A stretch of 64,000 bases of DNA from Microlunatus capsulatus (GTDB taxonomy: Bacteria > Actinomycetota > Actinomycetes > Propionibacteriales > Propionibacteriaceae): positions 3,100,001 through 3,164,000 of the forward strand of contig NZ_JAGIOB010000001.1 of assembly GCF_017876495.1 (NCBI RefSeq), given 5' to 3'. Numbering within the stretch: position 1 is the first letter of the stretch; each line of letters opens with the position of its first letter. Positions 8,404-16,435 of the stretch are shown piece after piece. Below the pieces are notes generated by a model, which worked only from the letters and a program-made list of their open reading frames with translations, was not told the DNA's origin and did no database searches. A program made the translations under genes and the position numbers.

Positions 8404-8528
8404 TAGGGTTTGTGACGTTCATCCAGAGGGGATGAGGGAACGGCCCTTTGACTCCCCGGCAACCGCCTGACCAAGCAGGAACGGTGCCAACTCCGCCGTG
8501 GTCGAACGTCGGCCACGACAGATGAAGA
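8404..8528 (+). ncRNA. SAM riboswitch (S-box superfamily)
   Basis: The leader shows the conserved SAM-I/SAM-IV core: GAGGGAACGGCCC, then CCCCGGCAACC, GGTGCCAACTCC, and a closing P1 stem TTCATC (8418-8423) with GATGAA (8521-8526). TAGGGT at 8404-8409 is a plausible -10 box that would start the RNA near 8416. P1 closes immediately before the purine-rich AGAAGGAA upstream of ATG 8539, so SAM binding may act on translation initiation. No clear intrinsic terminator follows. Which member of the S-box clan it is cannot be fixed by eye. Confidence 0.88.
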
Positions 8529-8538
8529 AGGAACAGCC

Positions 8539-9840
8539 ATGACTGCGCTCGCCACCCCGTCCACCACCGCGGCAGGGGTGCCCGCTCCCGCCGGCGTCCG
8601 GCCCGGAGCCTTCGGCAACGCCACGCACCTCGTCTGCCGGGCCTGCGGCGAGAAGAGCTCGCTCGGCCCGTTCTACGCCTGTCTGGAGTGCTTCGGCCCC
8701 CTCGAGGTGGGCTACGACTTCCCGACCATCACCCGCGAGCAGCTCGAGGCCGGCCCCAAGAGCATCTGGCGCTACGCCCCGCTGCTGCCGGTCCCCGCCG
8801 ACATCGCCTCCTTCCGCTCGACCGACCCGGGCTACACCCGGCTGCTGGACGCGGCGAACCTCGCCGCCGACCTCGGCCTGCGCAAGCTCTGGGTCAAGGA
8901 CGACTCGGGCAACCCGACGCACTCCTTCAAGGACCGCGTCGTCGCCGTCGCCCTCTCCGCCGCCCGCGAGCTGGGCCTGCACGTGCTGGCCTGCCCCTCG
9001 ACCGGCAACCTGGCCAACGCCGTCGCCGCCGCCGCCGCCCGCGCCGGCATCAAGAGCGTCGTCTTCGTGCCCGAGAACCTCGAGCAGCAGAAGATCATCG
9101 CCTCCGCCGTCTACGACACCACGCTGATCGCGGTGCAGGGCAGCTACGACGACGTCAACAAGCTGGCCAGCGAGATCGCCGCGGAGGAGGAGGGCTGGGC
9201 GTTCGTCAACGTCAACGTCCGCCCCTACTACTCCGAGGGCTCGAAGACGCTGGCCTACGAGATCGCCGAGCAGCTGGGCTGGCGGATCCCCGACCAGCTG
9301 GTGATCCCGGTCGCCTCCGGCTCGCAGCTGACCAAGATCGACAAGGGCTTCACCGAGCTCGTGACGCTGGGCCTGGTCGAGGACAAGCCGTGGAAGATCT
9401 ACGGCGCCCAGGCCACCGGCTGCTCGCCCATCGCCCAGGCCTACCGTGCCGACCTCGACTTCGTGCCCCCGGTCAAGCCGGACACCATCGCCAAGTCGCT
9501 GGCCATCGGCAACCCGGCCGACGGCCCCTACGTGCTGGACGTCATCCGCCGCACCGGCGGGCTGATCGCCGACGTCGACGACGAGACCGTCGTGGCCAAC
9601 ATCCTGCGGCTGGCCCGCACCGAGGGCGTCTTCGCCGAGACCGCCGGCGGGGTCACCGTCGGCGTCACCGCGAAGCTGATCGAGGACGGCGTCCTCGACC
9701 CCGACGCCGAGACGGTCGTCATCAACTCCGGCGACGGCCTCAAGACCCTCGACGCCGTCAGCAGCCGTGTCGGCCCGAAGACCACCATCCCGCCCCGCTA
9801 CGACGCCTTCACCGACTTCTGGAAGGAGCTCGACCGATGA
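8539..9840 (+). CDS. Threonine-synthase-like PLP enzyme under a SAM riboswitch, probable homocysteine-forming paralogue
   Basis: 433 residues of the threonine synthase fold (PLP fold type II). A zinc-ribbon-like N-terminus has Cys33/36/48/51 (CRACG, CLECF). NPTHSFKDR places the PLP lysine at 131, CPSTGNLANA binds phosphate, and NSGDGLKT lies near the C-terminus. Family enzymes use O-phosphohomoserine. Two context points argue against a simple housekeeping thrC: it is not with hom/thrB, and it has a SAM riboswitch and a coupled MoaD/ThiS-like carrier gene (ATGA overlap). I recall actinomycete paralogues of this type being linked to methionine synthesis (names MetM/MetO), so homocysteine formation from O-phosphohomoserine is the favoured reading. 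True threonine synthase remains possible. Confidence 0.85.
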   Translation: MTALATPSTTAAGVPAPAGVRPGAFGNATHLVCRACGEKSSLGPFYACLECFGPLEVGYDFPTITREQLEAGPKSIWRYAPLLPVPADIASFRSTDPGYTRLLDAANLAADLGLRKLWVKDDSGNPTHSFKDRVVAVALSAARELGLHVLACPSTGNLANAVAAAAARAGIKSVVFVPENLEQQKIIASAVYDTTLIAVQGSYDDVNKLASEIAAEEEGWAFVNVNVRPYYSEGSKTLAYEIAEQLGWRIPDQLVIPVASGSQLTKIDKGFTELVTLGLVEDKPWKIYGAQATGCSPIAQAYRADLDFVPPVKPDTIAKSLAIGNPADGPYVLDVIRRTGGLIADVDDETVVANILRLARTEGVFAETAGGVTVGVTAKLIEDGVLDPDAETVVINSGDGLKTLDAVSSRVGPKTTIPPRYDAFTDFWKELDR

Positions 9841-10112
9841 GCGCCACCGTCCGCATCCCCACGATCCTGCGCACCTACACCGCCGGGGCCGGAGAGGTGA
9901 GCGCCGACGGCGGCACCCTCGCCGAGCTGCTCGACTCGCTGGAGACCAACCACCACGGCATCCGTGCGCGGATCCTCGACGACGCCGGCCAGCTGCGCCG
10001 CTTCGTCAACGTCTACGTCGGCGACGAGGACGTCCGCTTCTCCGGCGGCCTCGAGGCCCCGGTGCCCGAGGGCGCGAAGGTCTCGATCATCCCGGCCGTC
10101 GCCGGGGGCTAG
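9837..10112 (+). CDS. MoaD/ThiS-like sulfur-carrier protein (ubiquitin-like)
   Basis: 91 residues with the beta-grasp pattern of MoaD/ThiS: RIPTILRTYTAGAGEV, GTLAELLDSLETNHHGIRARILDDAGQLRRFVNVYVGDEDVRF, and an exact C-terminal AVAGG. The terminal GlyGly is the residue pair that is adenylated and thiocarboxylated in sulfur carriers. The ATG overlaps the stop of the threonine-synthase-like gene, so both proteins come from the same riboswitch-controlled mRNA. The likely role is donating sulfide as a thiocarboxylate to that PLP enzyme. No activating E1-like (MoeB/ThiF) gene lies nearby; a generic cellular one would have to serve. Confidence 0.9.
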   Translation: MSATVRIPTILRTYTAGAGEVSADGGTLAELLDSLETNHHGIRARILDDAGQLRRFVNVYVGDEDVRFSGGLEAPVPEGAKVSIIPAVAGG

Positions 10113-10822
10113 GCCGCTCGCAGCGCGCTCAGGGCGTCCAGCCCCAGCAGCACGCCGATGATGCCGACCACCCAGGCGCCGGCCCCGGAGGTCCGCCTGG
10201 CCAGCCACGCCTCGACCCGCGCCAGCCGCGGCTCGAGGCGCTGGCCGCCGGCGACCCGGACCACCAGCAGCACCAGGGCCGGCAGCAGCATGACGAGGAC
10301 GTAGCCGCCGAGCACGGCCAGCCGGGTGCCCAGCCCCGTGTCCGAGGCCACGATCAGCCCGACCGCCCCGAGGTAGGGGAGCATCGAGGCCACCTCGACC
10401 GCCCCGGCGGCCAGCGCCACCCCGACGACCACGGGCAGCCGCGCGTCGGCGCCCAGGGCCCGCGAGCGCCAGCGTGACGGCGCGGCCGGCGGCAGGCCCC
10501 GCCGGGCCCGTCGCCCCGCCACGGCCTTCGGGTCGAGGACGAAGGACAGCACGACCAGCCCGACGCCGAGGCCCAGCTGCGCGATCCGGGCCGCCCGGGT
10601 GTCCAGCAGCGGACCGACGACGGCCAGGGCCGCCTCGGCCCCGAGCAGCAGCAGCACCCCGACGCCGACGTAGAACAGCCCGAGGGTGAGCAGGTGGACG
10701 ACGACGTTCCGCGTCCGCACCCGCGGGCTGAGCAGCATCATCAGCGGCAGCACCAGGGTGCCGAAGCTGGTCGAGTCGACCAGGGCCAGCCCGACGAGGG
10801 CTCCGAGGACGGCGAGGGTCAT
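10109..10822 (-). CDS. GAP-family (SfLAP-like) membrane protein
   Basis: 237 residues and six predicted membrane helices. VLGALVGLALVDSTSFGTLVLPLMMLLSP at the N-terminus and the DPKAV loop after helix 3 are typical of the actinobacterial GAP family (Sap/SfLAP, LysE-like exporters); mycobacterial members are linked to glycolipid and sulfolipid addressing. The substrate here is unknown. It is divergently arranged with a TetR gene across a short region containing a palindrome, so it is the likely TetR target. It has a good ribosome binding site (AGGAGCAG). Its stop shares CTAG with the stop of the convergent carrier gene. Confidence 0.85.
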   Translation of the reverse strand: MTLAVLGALVGLALVDSTSFGTLVLPLMMLLSPRVRTRNVVVHLLTLGLFYVGVGVLLLLGAEAALAVVGPLLDTRAARIAQLGLGVGLVVLSFVLDPKAVAGRRARRGLPPAAPSRWRSRALGADARLPVVVGVALAAGAVEVASMLPYLGAVGLIVASDTGLGTRLAVLGGYVLVMLLPALVLLVVRVAGGQRLEPRLARVEAWLARRTSGAGAWVVGIIGVLLGLDALSALRAA

Positions 10823-10859
10823 CTGCTGCTCCTGTTTTAGTACGACTGTGCGACAACCT

Positions 10860-10882
10860 TAGCAGCACGGCTGTGCTATAAA
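10860..10882 (+). promoter_or_regulatory. TetR-type operator overlapping the tetR promoter
   Basis: TAGCAGCACGGCTGTGCTA (10860-10878) is a near-perfect palindrome, and TATAAA (10877-10882) is a -10 box 6 bases before the tetR GTG. A weaker related sequence, TAGTACGACTGTGCGAC, lies at about 10838-10854 nearer the GAP gene. The arrangement fits autorepression and control of the divergent gene. Confidence 0.6.
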
Positions 10883-10888
10883 GGCCCC

Positions 10889-11548
10889 GTGCCGAAGGTG
10901 GTGGACCACGAGGAGCGCCGGCAGGACATCGCCCGGGCGACCTGGCGGGTGCTGACCCGGGACGGCGTGGCCGCGGTCTCGGTGCGGTCGGTGGCGGCCG
11001 AGGCGGGCATCTCGACCGGCGCCCTGCGGCACTACTTCGCCGACCAGGCGTCCCTGCTGCTCTTCGCCGCCGAGCACACGGTGCGTCGCATCGGGGACCG
11101 GATGTCGCGACTGCTGGCTGAGGGGCAGCAGCCCCCGCTGGAGGTCGCGCAGGCGCTGCTGGAGCAGCTGCTGCCGCTGGACGAGGAGCGGTGGACCGAG
11201 ACGGCGGTCTACTTCGGCCTCATCGACCTGACCCGTCTCGCGCCCGGGCACCAGGAGTTCCGGGGCTGGGCCTTCCGGGAGGGCCGGCGGCTCGTCCGCG
11301 CGCTGGTGCTCTGGCTGGCCGGTGGTCCGGCCCCGGACGCCGATCTGCTGACCCGGACCGGCGGCCCCCTGGGCGAGCCGCTCGCGGACCCCGAGCTGGA
11401 GGCGCAGGCCCTCGCCGTGCAGGTGCTGGTCGACGGCCTGGCCGTCCAGGGGCTGCTCTACCCGCAGCTGATGGACGCCGCCGCCCTCCGTGCCGTCCTG
11501 CGCCGCGAGCTCGAGCGGGTCCCGCTCAGCGCGGGCCCGTCGTCCTGA
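10889..11548 (+). CDS. TetR-family transcriptional regulator
   Basis: 219 residues. The N-terminal TetR helix-turn-helix is clear (IARATWRVLTRDGVAAVSVRSVAAEAGISTGALRHYFADQASLL), followed by an all-helical ligand domain of the TetR_C_6 / BetI-like type. It probably represses the divergent GAP-family membrane gene and itself through the palindrome in front of it. The GTG start comes 6 bases after TATAAA, so the mRNA is probably leaderless. Its 3' end overlaps the convergent WYL regulator gene by about 23 bases. The inducer is unknown. Confidence 0.92.
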   Translation: MPKVVDHEERRQDIARATWRVLTRDGVAAVSVRSVAAEAGISTGALRHYFADQASLLLFAAEHTVRRIGDRMSRLLAEGQQPPLEVAQALLEQLLPLDEERWTETAVYFGLIDLTRLAPGHQEFRGWAFREGRRLVRALVLWLAGGPAPDADLLTRTGGPLGEPLADPELEAQALAVQVLVDGLAVQGLLYPQLMDAAALRAVLRRELERVPLSAGPSS

Positions 11549-12503
11549 CGTCGGGGTAGGTGGCCAGCAGCTCCTGCGCCACCGCCACCATCTGCTCCAG
11601 CAGCTCGGGCGGGGCCAGGGCGCGGACGGCCGAGCCGAGGCCGGCGAGCACGCCGACGGTCGAGCGGAGCACGTGCACCTCGACCTCGAACACCACCGGC
11701 GGCCCGGGGTCCAGGACGCGCGGCCGGCTCGCCCCCTGGCCGGCCAGCAGGGTGAGGGCCAGCTCGTAGCGGGCCGGGTCGCAGGCCAGCCGGACCGTGT
11801 GCGTCGGCGGGGACGCGAAGCCGGCGCGCAGCTCGGACCACAGCGCCGCCAGGTCGAGGTCCGCCGGACGCCGGCTCGGCTCGTCCAGCACCGTCGCGGC
11901 GAGGACCCGGGAGACGCGGTAGGACCGGGGCCGGCCGCGGTGCGCGGCGATCAGGTACCAGGTGCCGGCGGCCTGCAGGAGGCCGTAGGGGTCGACGGTG
12001 CGGACGCCGGTCCCGCGGGGGTCGCGGGGCTGATAGGTCATCCGCAGCCGGCGGTCGCCCAGCACCGCCTGCTGCACGGCGTCGAACTGCCCCCGCTCCT
12101 CGGGTGCTCCCCACCAGCCCGCGGTGTCGACGAGCACCCGGTCGCTGATCCGGGCGGCCGAGCGGCCGTGCTCGGGCGGCGCCGAGCCCGCGACCTTGCG
12201 CAGCGCCGACGCGAGCGGTCCGGCGAGGCCGAGCGACTCGGCCGGGACGCGGCCGGCCAGCAGCAGGGCCTGCACCTCCGCGGCCGTCAGCTCCTCGACG
12301 GCCGGCCGGTAGCCAGGGAGCAGGGAGAAGCCGCCGTGCCGTCCCCGCTCGGCCACGACGGGCACGCCGGCGGTGGACAGCGCCTCCACGTCGCGCAGCA
12401 CCGTCCGCGGCGTCACCTCGAGGCGCCGGGCGAGCTCCGCGGCGCTCAGCCGGCCGTGCTGCCGCAGCAGCCCGACGAGCTGGAGCAGACGGTCGGCGCG
12501 CAC
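11526..12503 (-). CDS. WYL-domain transcriptional regulator (YafY type)
   Basis: About 325 residues. The N-terminal DeoR-type winged helix (RADRLLQLVGLLRQHGRLSAAELARRLEVTPRTVLRDVEALSTAGVPVVAERG) is followed by a WYL domain (MTYQPRD..RTVDPYGLLQAAGTWYLIAAHRGRPRSYRVSRV) and a WCX-like C-terminus. Such proteins are ligand-responsive regulators of nearby genes. GTG 12503 fits the usual MRADRLL start; an in-frame ATG at 12527 overlaps the presumed operator and is less likely. It is divergent from a TIGR03086-type gene, its probable target. Confidence 0.9.
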   Translation of the reverse strand: MRADRLLQLVGLLRQHGRLSAAELARRLEVTPRTVLRDVEALSTAGVPVVAERGRHGGFSLLPGYRPAVEELTAAEVQALLLAGRVPAESLGLAGPLASALRKVAGSAPPEHGRSAARISDRVLVDTAGWWGAPEERGQFDAVQQAVLGDRRLRMTYQPRDPRGTGVRTVDPYGLLQAAGTWYLIAAHRGRPRSYRVSRVLAATVLDEPSRRPADLDLAALWSELRAGFASPPTHTVRLACDPARYELALTLLAGQGASRPRVLDPGPPVVFEVEVHVLRSTVGVLAGLGSAVRALAPPELLEQMVAVAQELLATYPDVRTTGPR

Positions 12504-12526
12504 GTCCCGAGGATGGCAGAGAAACA

Positions 12527-12541
12527 TGACAGCAGGTGTCA
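12527..12541. promoter_or_regulatory. TGACA-N5-TGTCA palindrome, likely WYL-regulator operator
   Basis: TGACAGCAGGTGTCA is a perfect 5+5 inverted repeat between the divergent WYL regulator and TIGR03086 genes. TGACA/TGTCA half-sites are typical of operators recognised by this regulator class. The left ten bases recur at 24116-24125 in front of the DHA2 exporter. Confidence 0.6.
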
Positions 12542-12605
12542 GGTATGGCGTTCGAGGATGGTCGCAGACGGTCCCGCCGGGGCCGCGACCACCAGGAGGA
12601 CCGCC

Positions 12606-13220
12606 ATGACCGCCACCGACGTCCACGCCCCCCGCACCGCCGCCGACGACCCCCGCGCCGCCCTCGCCCGGACCCAGGCCTGGGTCGCCGGCCTGCTGGA
12701 CGGCCTCACGGCGGAGCAGCAGGCGCTGCCGACGCCCTGCGACGCCTTCGACGTGCAGGCCCTCGTCGCCCACCTCTACGGCGTGGCCGACCGGGTGGAG
12801 GCGATGGGCCACGGGCAGCCGGCGGCGTCGGTGCCCGCCTTCGTCGAGGAGCTGCCGGACGACGTGGCCGCCGGCTACCGCGAGCGCGCCCGGTGGTCCC
12901 AGGTGGCCTGGGCCGACGACGCCGCGCTGACCCGGGTGGTGCTCGCGCCCTTCGGCCCGCTGCCGGGGCACCAGGTGATCGGGGTCTACGTCAGCGAGCA
13001 GCTGACGCACGGCTGGGACCTCGCGGTGGCCACGGGGCAGCCCGCCGAGGCGCCCGCGGACCTGGTGGCGCTGGCGGAGCGGTCCATCCGGACGGTGCTG
13101 GACCCGCTGCCGCGCGGCGGCGTCGTGCCCTTCGGCCCGGCCGTGCCGCCCGCGGCGGGGTCCGGGCCGACCGCGCGGCTGGCCGCCTACCTGGGCCGGA
13201 CGGCGCCGTCGGCGGCCTGA
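12606..13220 (+). CDS. TIGR03086-family (DinB/mycothiol-maleylpyruvate-isomerase-like) protein
   Basis: 204 residues. The four-helix DinB-like fold is indicated by WVAGLLDGLTAEQQALPTPCDAFDVQALVAHLYGVADRVEAMG and YVSEQLTHGWDLAVATGQPAE, the usual hallmarks of actinobacterial TIGR03086 proteins. Members carry a metal-binding His set (here His in VAHLYG and LTHGWDLA) and are thought to be mycothiol- or thiol-linked enzymes; the reaction is unknown. It has GGAGG upstream. It lies opposite the WYL regulator across a palindromic operator and is probably induced when that regulator is relieved. Confidence 0.85.
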   Translation: MTATDVHAPRTAADDPRAALARTQAWVAGLLDGLTAEQQALPTPCDAFDVQALVAHLYGVADRVEAMGHGQPAASVPAFVEELPDDVAAGYRERARWSQVAWADDAALTRVVLAPFGPLPGHQVIGVYVSEQLTHGWDLAVATGQPAEAPADLVALAERSIRTVLDPLPRGGVVPFGPAVPPAAGSGPTARLAAYLGRTAPSAA

Positions 13221-13324
13221 GCGCACCGCCGCCGGGGGCTCCGTCCCCAGGCCTGGGTACGCACTCGTCCACAGGCCGCGGCGCGCGGCGGTCGTCGTCG
13301 GCGCGGACGGGCAGACTGGGAGGC

Positions 13325-15382
13325 ATGTCAGCACCTGCTCTCCGCACCCCCGCCGCCACCGTCCTGGCCCGCACCATCACCGCGATGGCCGGGCCGGAGG
13401 CCACGCCGCGCGAGGACCAGGTCCGCGCCGTCGAGGAGCTCGTCGAGCGCGGGCGGCGGGTCCTCGTCGTCCAGGCCACGGGCTGGGGCAAGTCGGCGGT
13501 CTACTGGGCGGCCACCGCGGCGCTGCGGGAGCGGGGGGCCGGCCCGACGCTGGTCGTCTCGCCGCTGCTCGCGCTGATGCGCGATCAGATCAGCGCCGCC
13601 GAGCGGGCCGGGCTGCGGGCGGCGACGGTCAACTCCACCAACATCGACGACTGGGCACGGGTGATGGGGGAGCTCCGCGGCGGGCAGCTCGACGTGCTGC
13701 TCATCTCCCCAGAGCGGCTCTCCAACCCCATCTTCGCCGCGCAGCTGCCCGACCTGCTGGGCTCGTGCGGGATGCTCGTCATCGACGAGGCGCACTGCGT
13801 CTCGGACTGGGGCTTCGACTTCCGCCCCGACTACCAGCGGCTCACCCGCACCCTGCTCGCGCTGGCGCCGGGCACCCCGGTGCTGGCCACCACCGCCACC
13901 GCCAACGAGCGGGTGACGGCCGACGTCGCCGCCCAGCTGGGCGACGAGACCGTGACGCTGCGCGGCTCGCTGGCCCGGGCCTCGCTGCGGCTGGCCGTGG
14001 TGCCCCAGCTGACGGTGCTGCAGCGCTACGCCTGGGTCGCCGAGGCGCTGCGCTCGCTGCCCGGCTCGGGCATCGTCTACGTGCTCACCGTCGCCGAGAC
14101 CGAGCGGGTGACCGGTTTCCTGCGCGAGCAGGGCCTCGACGTCGCCGCCTACTCCGGCCAGACGCCCAACCGGGAGGAGCTGGAGGACCGGCTGCGGGAC
14201 AACCAGGTCAAGGCGCTGGTCGCCACCTCGGCGCTGGGCATGGGTTACGACAAGCCCGACCTGGCCTTCTGCGTCCACCTCGGCTCGCCGGGCTCACCCG
14301 TGGCCTACTACCAGCAGGTCGGCCGCGCCGGCCGCGCACTCGACGACGCGCTGGCGGTGCTGGTGCCGGCCGAGGCCGACGAGCGCATCTGGGAGTACTT
14401 CGCCACGGCGGGCATCCCCGACGAGCACCAGGTCGAGCGGATCCTCGATGCGCTGGGCGAGGAGCCGCAGACGGTGCCCGCGCTGGAGTCCGCCACCGGG
14501 ATGCGGCGCGGCAAGCTCGAGAGCACGCTGAAGATCCTGGCCGTCGACGAGGCGGTCGAGCGGCGCGCCGGCGGCTGGGTGGCCACCGGCAAGGCCTGGT
14601 ACTTCGACGACGCCAAGTGGGCGGCGCTGCGCAAGGTGCGGGCGGCCGAGGCCGACCTCATGCGCTCGTACGCGCACGGCGAGGGCTGCCTCATGCGCTT
14701 CCTCCAGCAGGCCCTCGACGACCCGGACCCCCGCCCGTGCGGCCGCTGCTCGGTGTGCACCGGGGAGCTGCCGGCCCCGGGGGCCGAGCCCGACCCGGAG
14801 ATCGTCGCCGACGCCGCCCGGTACTTCCGGGGCCAGGACGTCGTCGTCGAGCCCCGCAAGCTCTGGGCCAGCGGCCTGCCGGGCCACAAGGGCAAGATCG
14901 GCTTCGTCTCCCCGGGGCGGGCGCTGGCCTTCGCCGACGACCCGGCCTGGGCCGAGCAGCTCGGCCGGATGTGGCAGCAGGACGCCCCGGCGTCACCGGA
15001 GGTGCTGGCGGCGATGGTGCAGGTGCTCACCCGCTGGTCGAAGAGCTGGCAGCGCCCCGTCGCCGTCGTCCCCATGCCGTCGCGCCGCTACCCGGCGCTG
15101 GTCGGCTCCGTCGCCGAGCACATCGCCCGGGTGGGCCGGCTGCCGCTGGTCGACGCCCTCGCGGTCAGCGGTCCCGCCCCGGCTGTCGACGCCTCCAGCT
15201 CCACCCGGGCGCAGGACCTGCTGCGGACCACGACGCTGCAGCCCGGCGTCTCCTTCGACGGGCCGGTGCTGCTGGTCGACGACCGGATCCGCAGCCGGTG
15301 GACGCTGACCGTGGCGGCCTCGCTGCTGGCCGAGGCGGGGGCGACGACGGTGCTGCCGCTCGCCCTGCACCAGCTGCCCTGA
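13325..15382 (+). CDS. RecQ-family ATP-dependent DNA helicase with C-terminal PRTase-like segment
   Basis: 685 residues. Walker A is ATGWGKSAV (51-59), DEAH 154-157 is followed by CVSDWGFDFRPDY as in RecQ, and motif VI is QQVGRAGR. A zinc region (GEGCLMRFLQQ...PCGRCSVC) follows the helicase core. The last 45 residues (GPVLLVDDRIRSRWTLTVAASLLAEAGATTVLPL) match the PRPP-loop region of ComF/Apt-type phosphoribosyltransferases, an addition seen in actinobacterial RecQ-like helicases but absent from E. coli RecQ. It unwinds DNA in recombination or repair; the C-terminal extension has no known role. The gene appears to be alone, with CAGACT 7 bases before ATG suggesting a leaderless start. Confidence 0.9.
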   Translation: MSAPALRTPAATVLARTITAMAGPEATPREDQVRAVEELVERGRRVLVVQATGWGKSAVYWAATAALRERGAGPTLVVSPLLALMRDQISAAERAGLRAATVNSTNIDDWARVMGELRGGQLDVLLISPERLSNPIFAAQLPDLLGSCGMLVIDEAHCVSDWGFDFRPDYQRLTRTLLALAPGTPVLATTATANERVTADVAAQLGDETVTLRGSLARASLRLAVVPQLTVLQRYAWVAEALRSLPGSGIVYVLTVAETERVTGFLREQGLDVAAYSGQTPNREELEDRLRDNQVKALVATSALGMGYDKPDLAFCVHLGSPGSPVAYYQQVGRAGRALDDALAVLVPAEADERIWEYFATAGIPDEHQVERILDALGEEPQTVPALESATGMRRGKLESTLKILAVDEAVERRAGGWVATGKAWYFDDAKWAALRKVRAAEADLMRSYAHGEGCLMRFLQQALDDPDPRPCGRCSVCTGELPAPGAEPDPEIVADAARYFRGQDVVVEPRKLWASGLPGHKGKIGFVSPGRALAFADDPAWAEQLGRMWQQDAPASPEVLAAMVQVLTRWSKSWQRPVAVVPMPSRRYPALVGSVAEHIARVGRLPLVDALAVSGPAPAVDASSSTRAQDLLRTTTLQPGVSFDGPVLLVDDRIRSRWTLTVAASLLAEAGATTVLPLALHQLP

Positions 15383-15519
15383 GGGCGGCGCCGCAGCGGC
15401 TCGGAGGACCGAGCGCGGGAGGGCCCACGGGTCGGGCACCGGCGGCACCCGGCCGACCGGCTAGCCTCTCGAACCAGCCGACGGCGTCACGGGTCGCGGC
15501 GACCGGAGCGGAGGATCAG

Positions 15520-16434
15520 ATGCTGGTCGGGGTCGACTGGGGCGGGACCAAGATCGAGGCGGTCGCGCTCGGCGAGGACGGCGAGCAGGTCGCCCGGGTG
15601 CGCGAGAGCACGCCGTTCTCCGACTACGAGGGCTGCCTGGCCCTCATCGCGCGGCTGGTCGCGCAGGTGGAGACCACCGCCGGCCGGACGGGGACCGTCG
15701 GCGTCGGGCTGCCGGGCAGCCTCGACCCGCGCACCGGCCTGGCCAAGGGGGCCTCCTCGACCTGGCTGAACGGCCGCCCGGTCGAGGCCGACCTGGTCCG
15801 GGTGCTCGGGCGTGAGGTCCGGACCTCCAACGACGCCGACTGCTTCGCCGTCTCGGAGGCCGTCGACGGCGCCGGCGCGGGCCACCGCGTCGTGCTCGGG
15901 GTGATCATCGGCACCGGGACCGGGGCCGGCATCGCCATCGACGGCCGCGCCCACCACGGGCCCAACAACAGCGCCGCGGAGTACGGCCACAACCAGCTGC
16001 CGCGGCCCGACGTCAGCGAGATCCCCGGCCCCGCCTGCTACTGCGGCCGGCGCGGCTGCGTGGAGCGCTGGGTGTCGGGTCCCTCGTTCGCCCGCGACTA
16101 CTTCCAACACGCCAGCGTCGACCTCGCCGACCCGCCCCGGCTGAGCGCCGAGGAGATCCTCGAGCAGGTCCGCGCCGGCCACCGGCTGTCCCGGCTGGTC
16201 TGGGACCGCTACCTGGATCGGCTGGCCCGGGGGCTCTCGGTCGTCGTCAACACCCTCGACCCCGACGTCATCGTGCTGGGCGGCGGGATGTCGAACATCC
16301 CCGAGCTCTACGACGAGCTGCCGTCCCGGGTGGCCGACGCCACCTTCTCGCCCTGCTTCTACACCCCGATCCTGCCCGCGGCGCACGGCGACTCCAGCGG
16401 GGTCCGGGGCGCGGCGTGGCTCTGGAAGGACTGA
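15520..16434 (+). CDS. ROK-family sugar kinase
   Basis: 304 residues. VDWGGTK at 5-11 is the phosphate-1 motif; NDADC (104-108) holds catalytic Asp106; EYGHNQL (154-160) with His157 and CYCGRRGC (173-180) form the ROK zinc site; LGGGMSN follows in the C-terminal ATP domain. Intact catalytic residues indicate a kinase (glucose, fructose or N-acetylated sugar) rather than a ROK repressor, and there is no N-terminal winged helix. It begins with GGAGG before ATG and is followed within 2 bases by an inositol-phosphatase-like gene, so the pair forms an operon. TAGCCT at about 15461 may be the -10 box. Confidence 0.9.
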   Translation: MLVGVDWGGTKIEAVALGEDGEQVARVRESTPFSDYEGCLALIARLVAQVETTAGRTGTVGVGLPGSLDPRTGLAKGASSTWLNGRPVEADLVRVLGREVRTSNDADCFAVSEAVDGAGAGHRVVLGVIIGTGTGAGIAIDGRAHHGPNNSAAEYGHNQLPRPDVSEIPGPACYCGRRGCVERWVSGPSFARDYFQHASVDLADPPRLSAEEILEQVRAGHRLSRLVWDRYLDRLARGLSVVVNTLDPDVIVLGGGMSNIPELYDELPSRVADATFSPCFYTPILPAAHGDSSGVRGAAWLWKD

Positions 16435-16435
16435 C

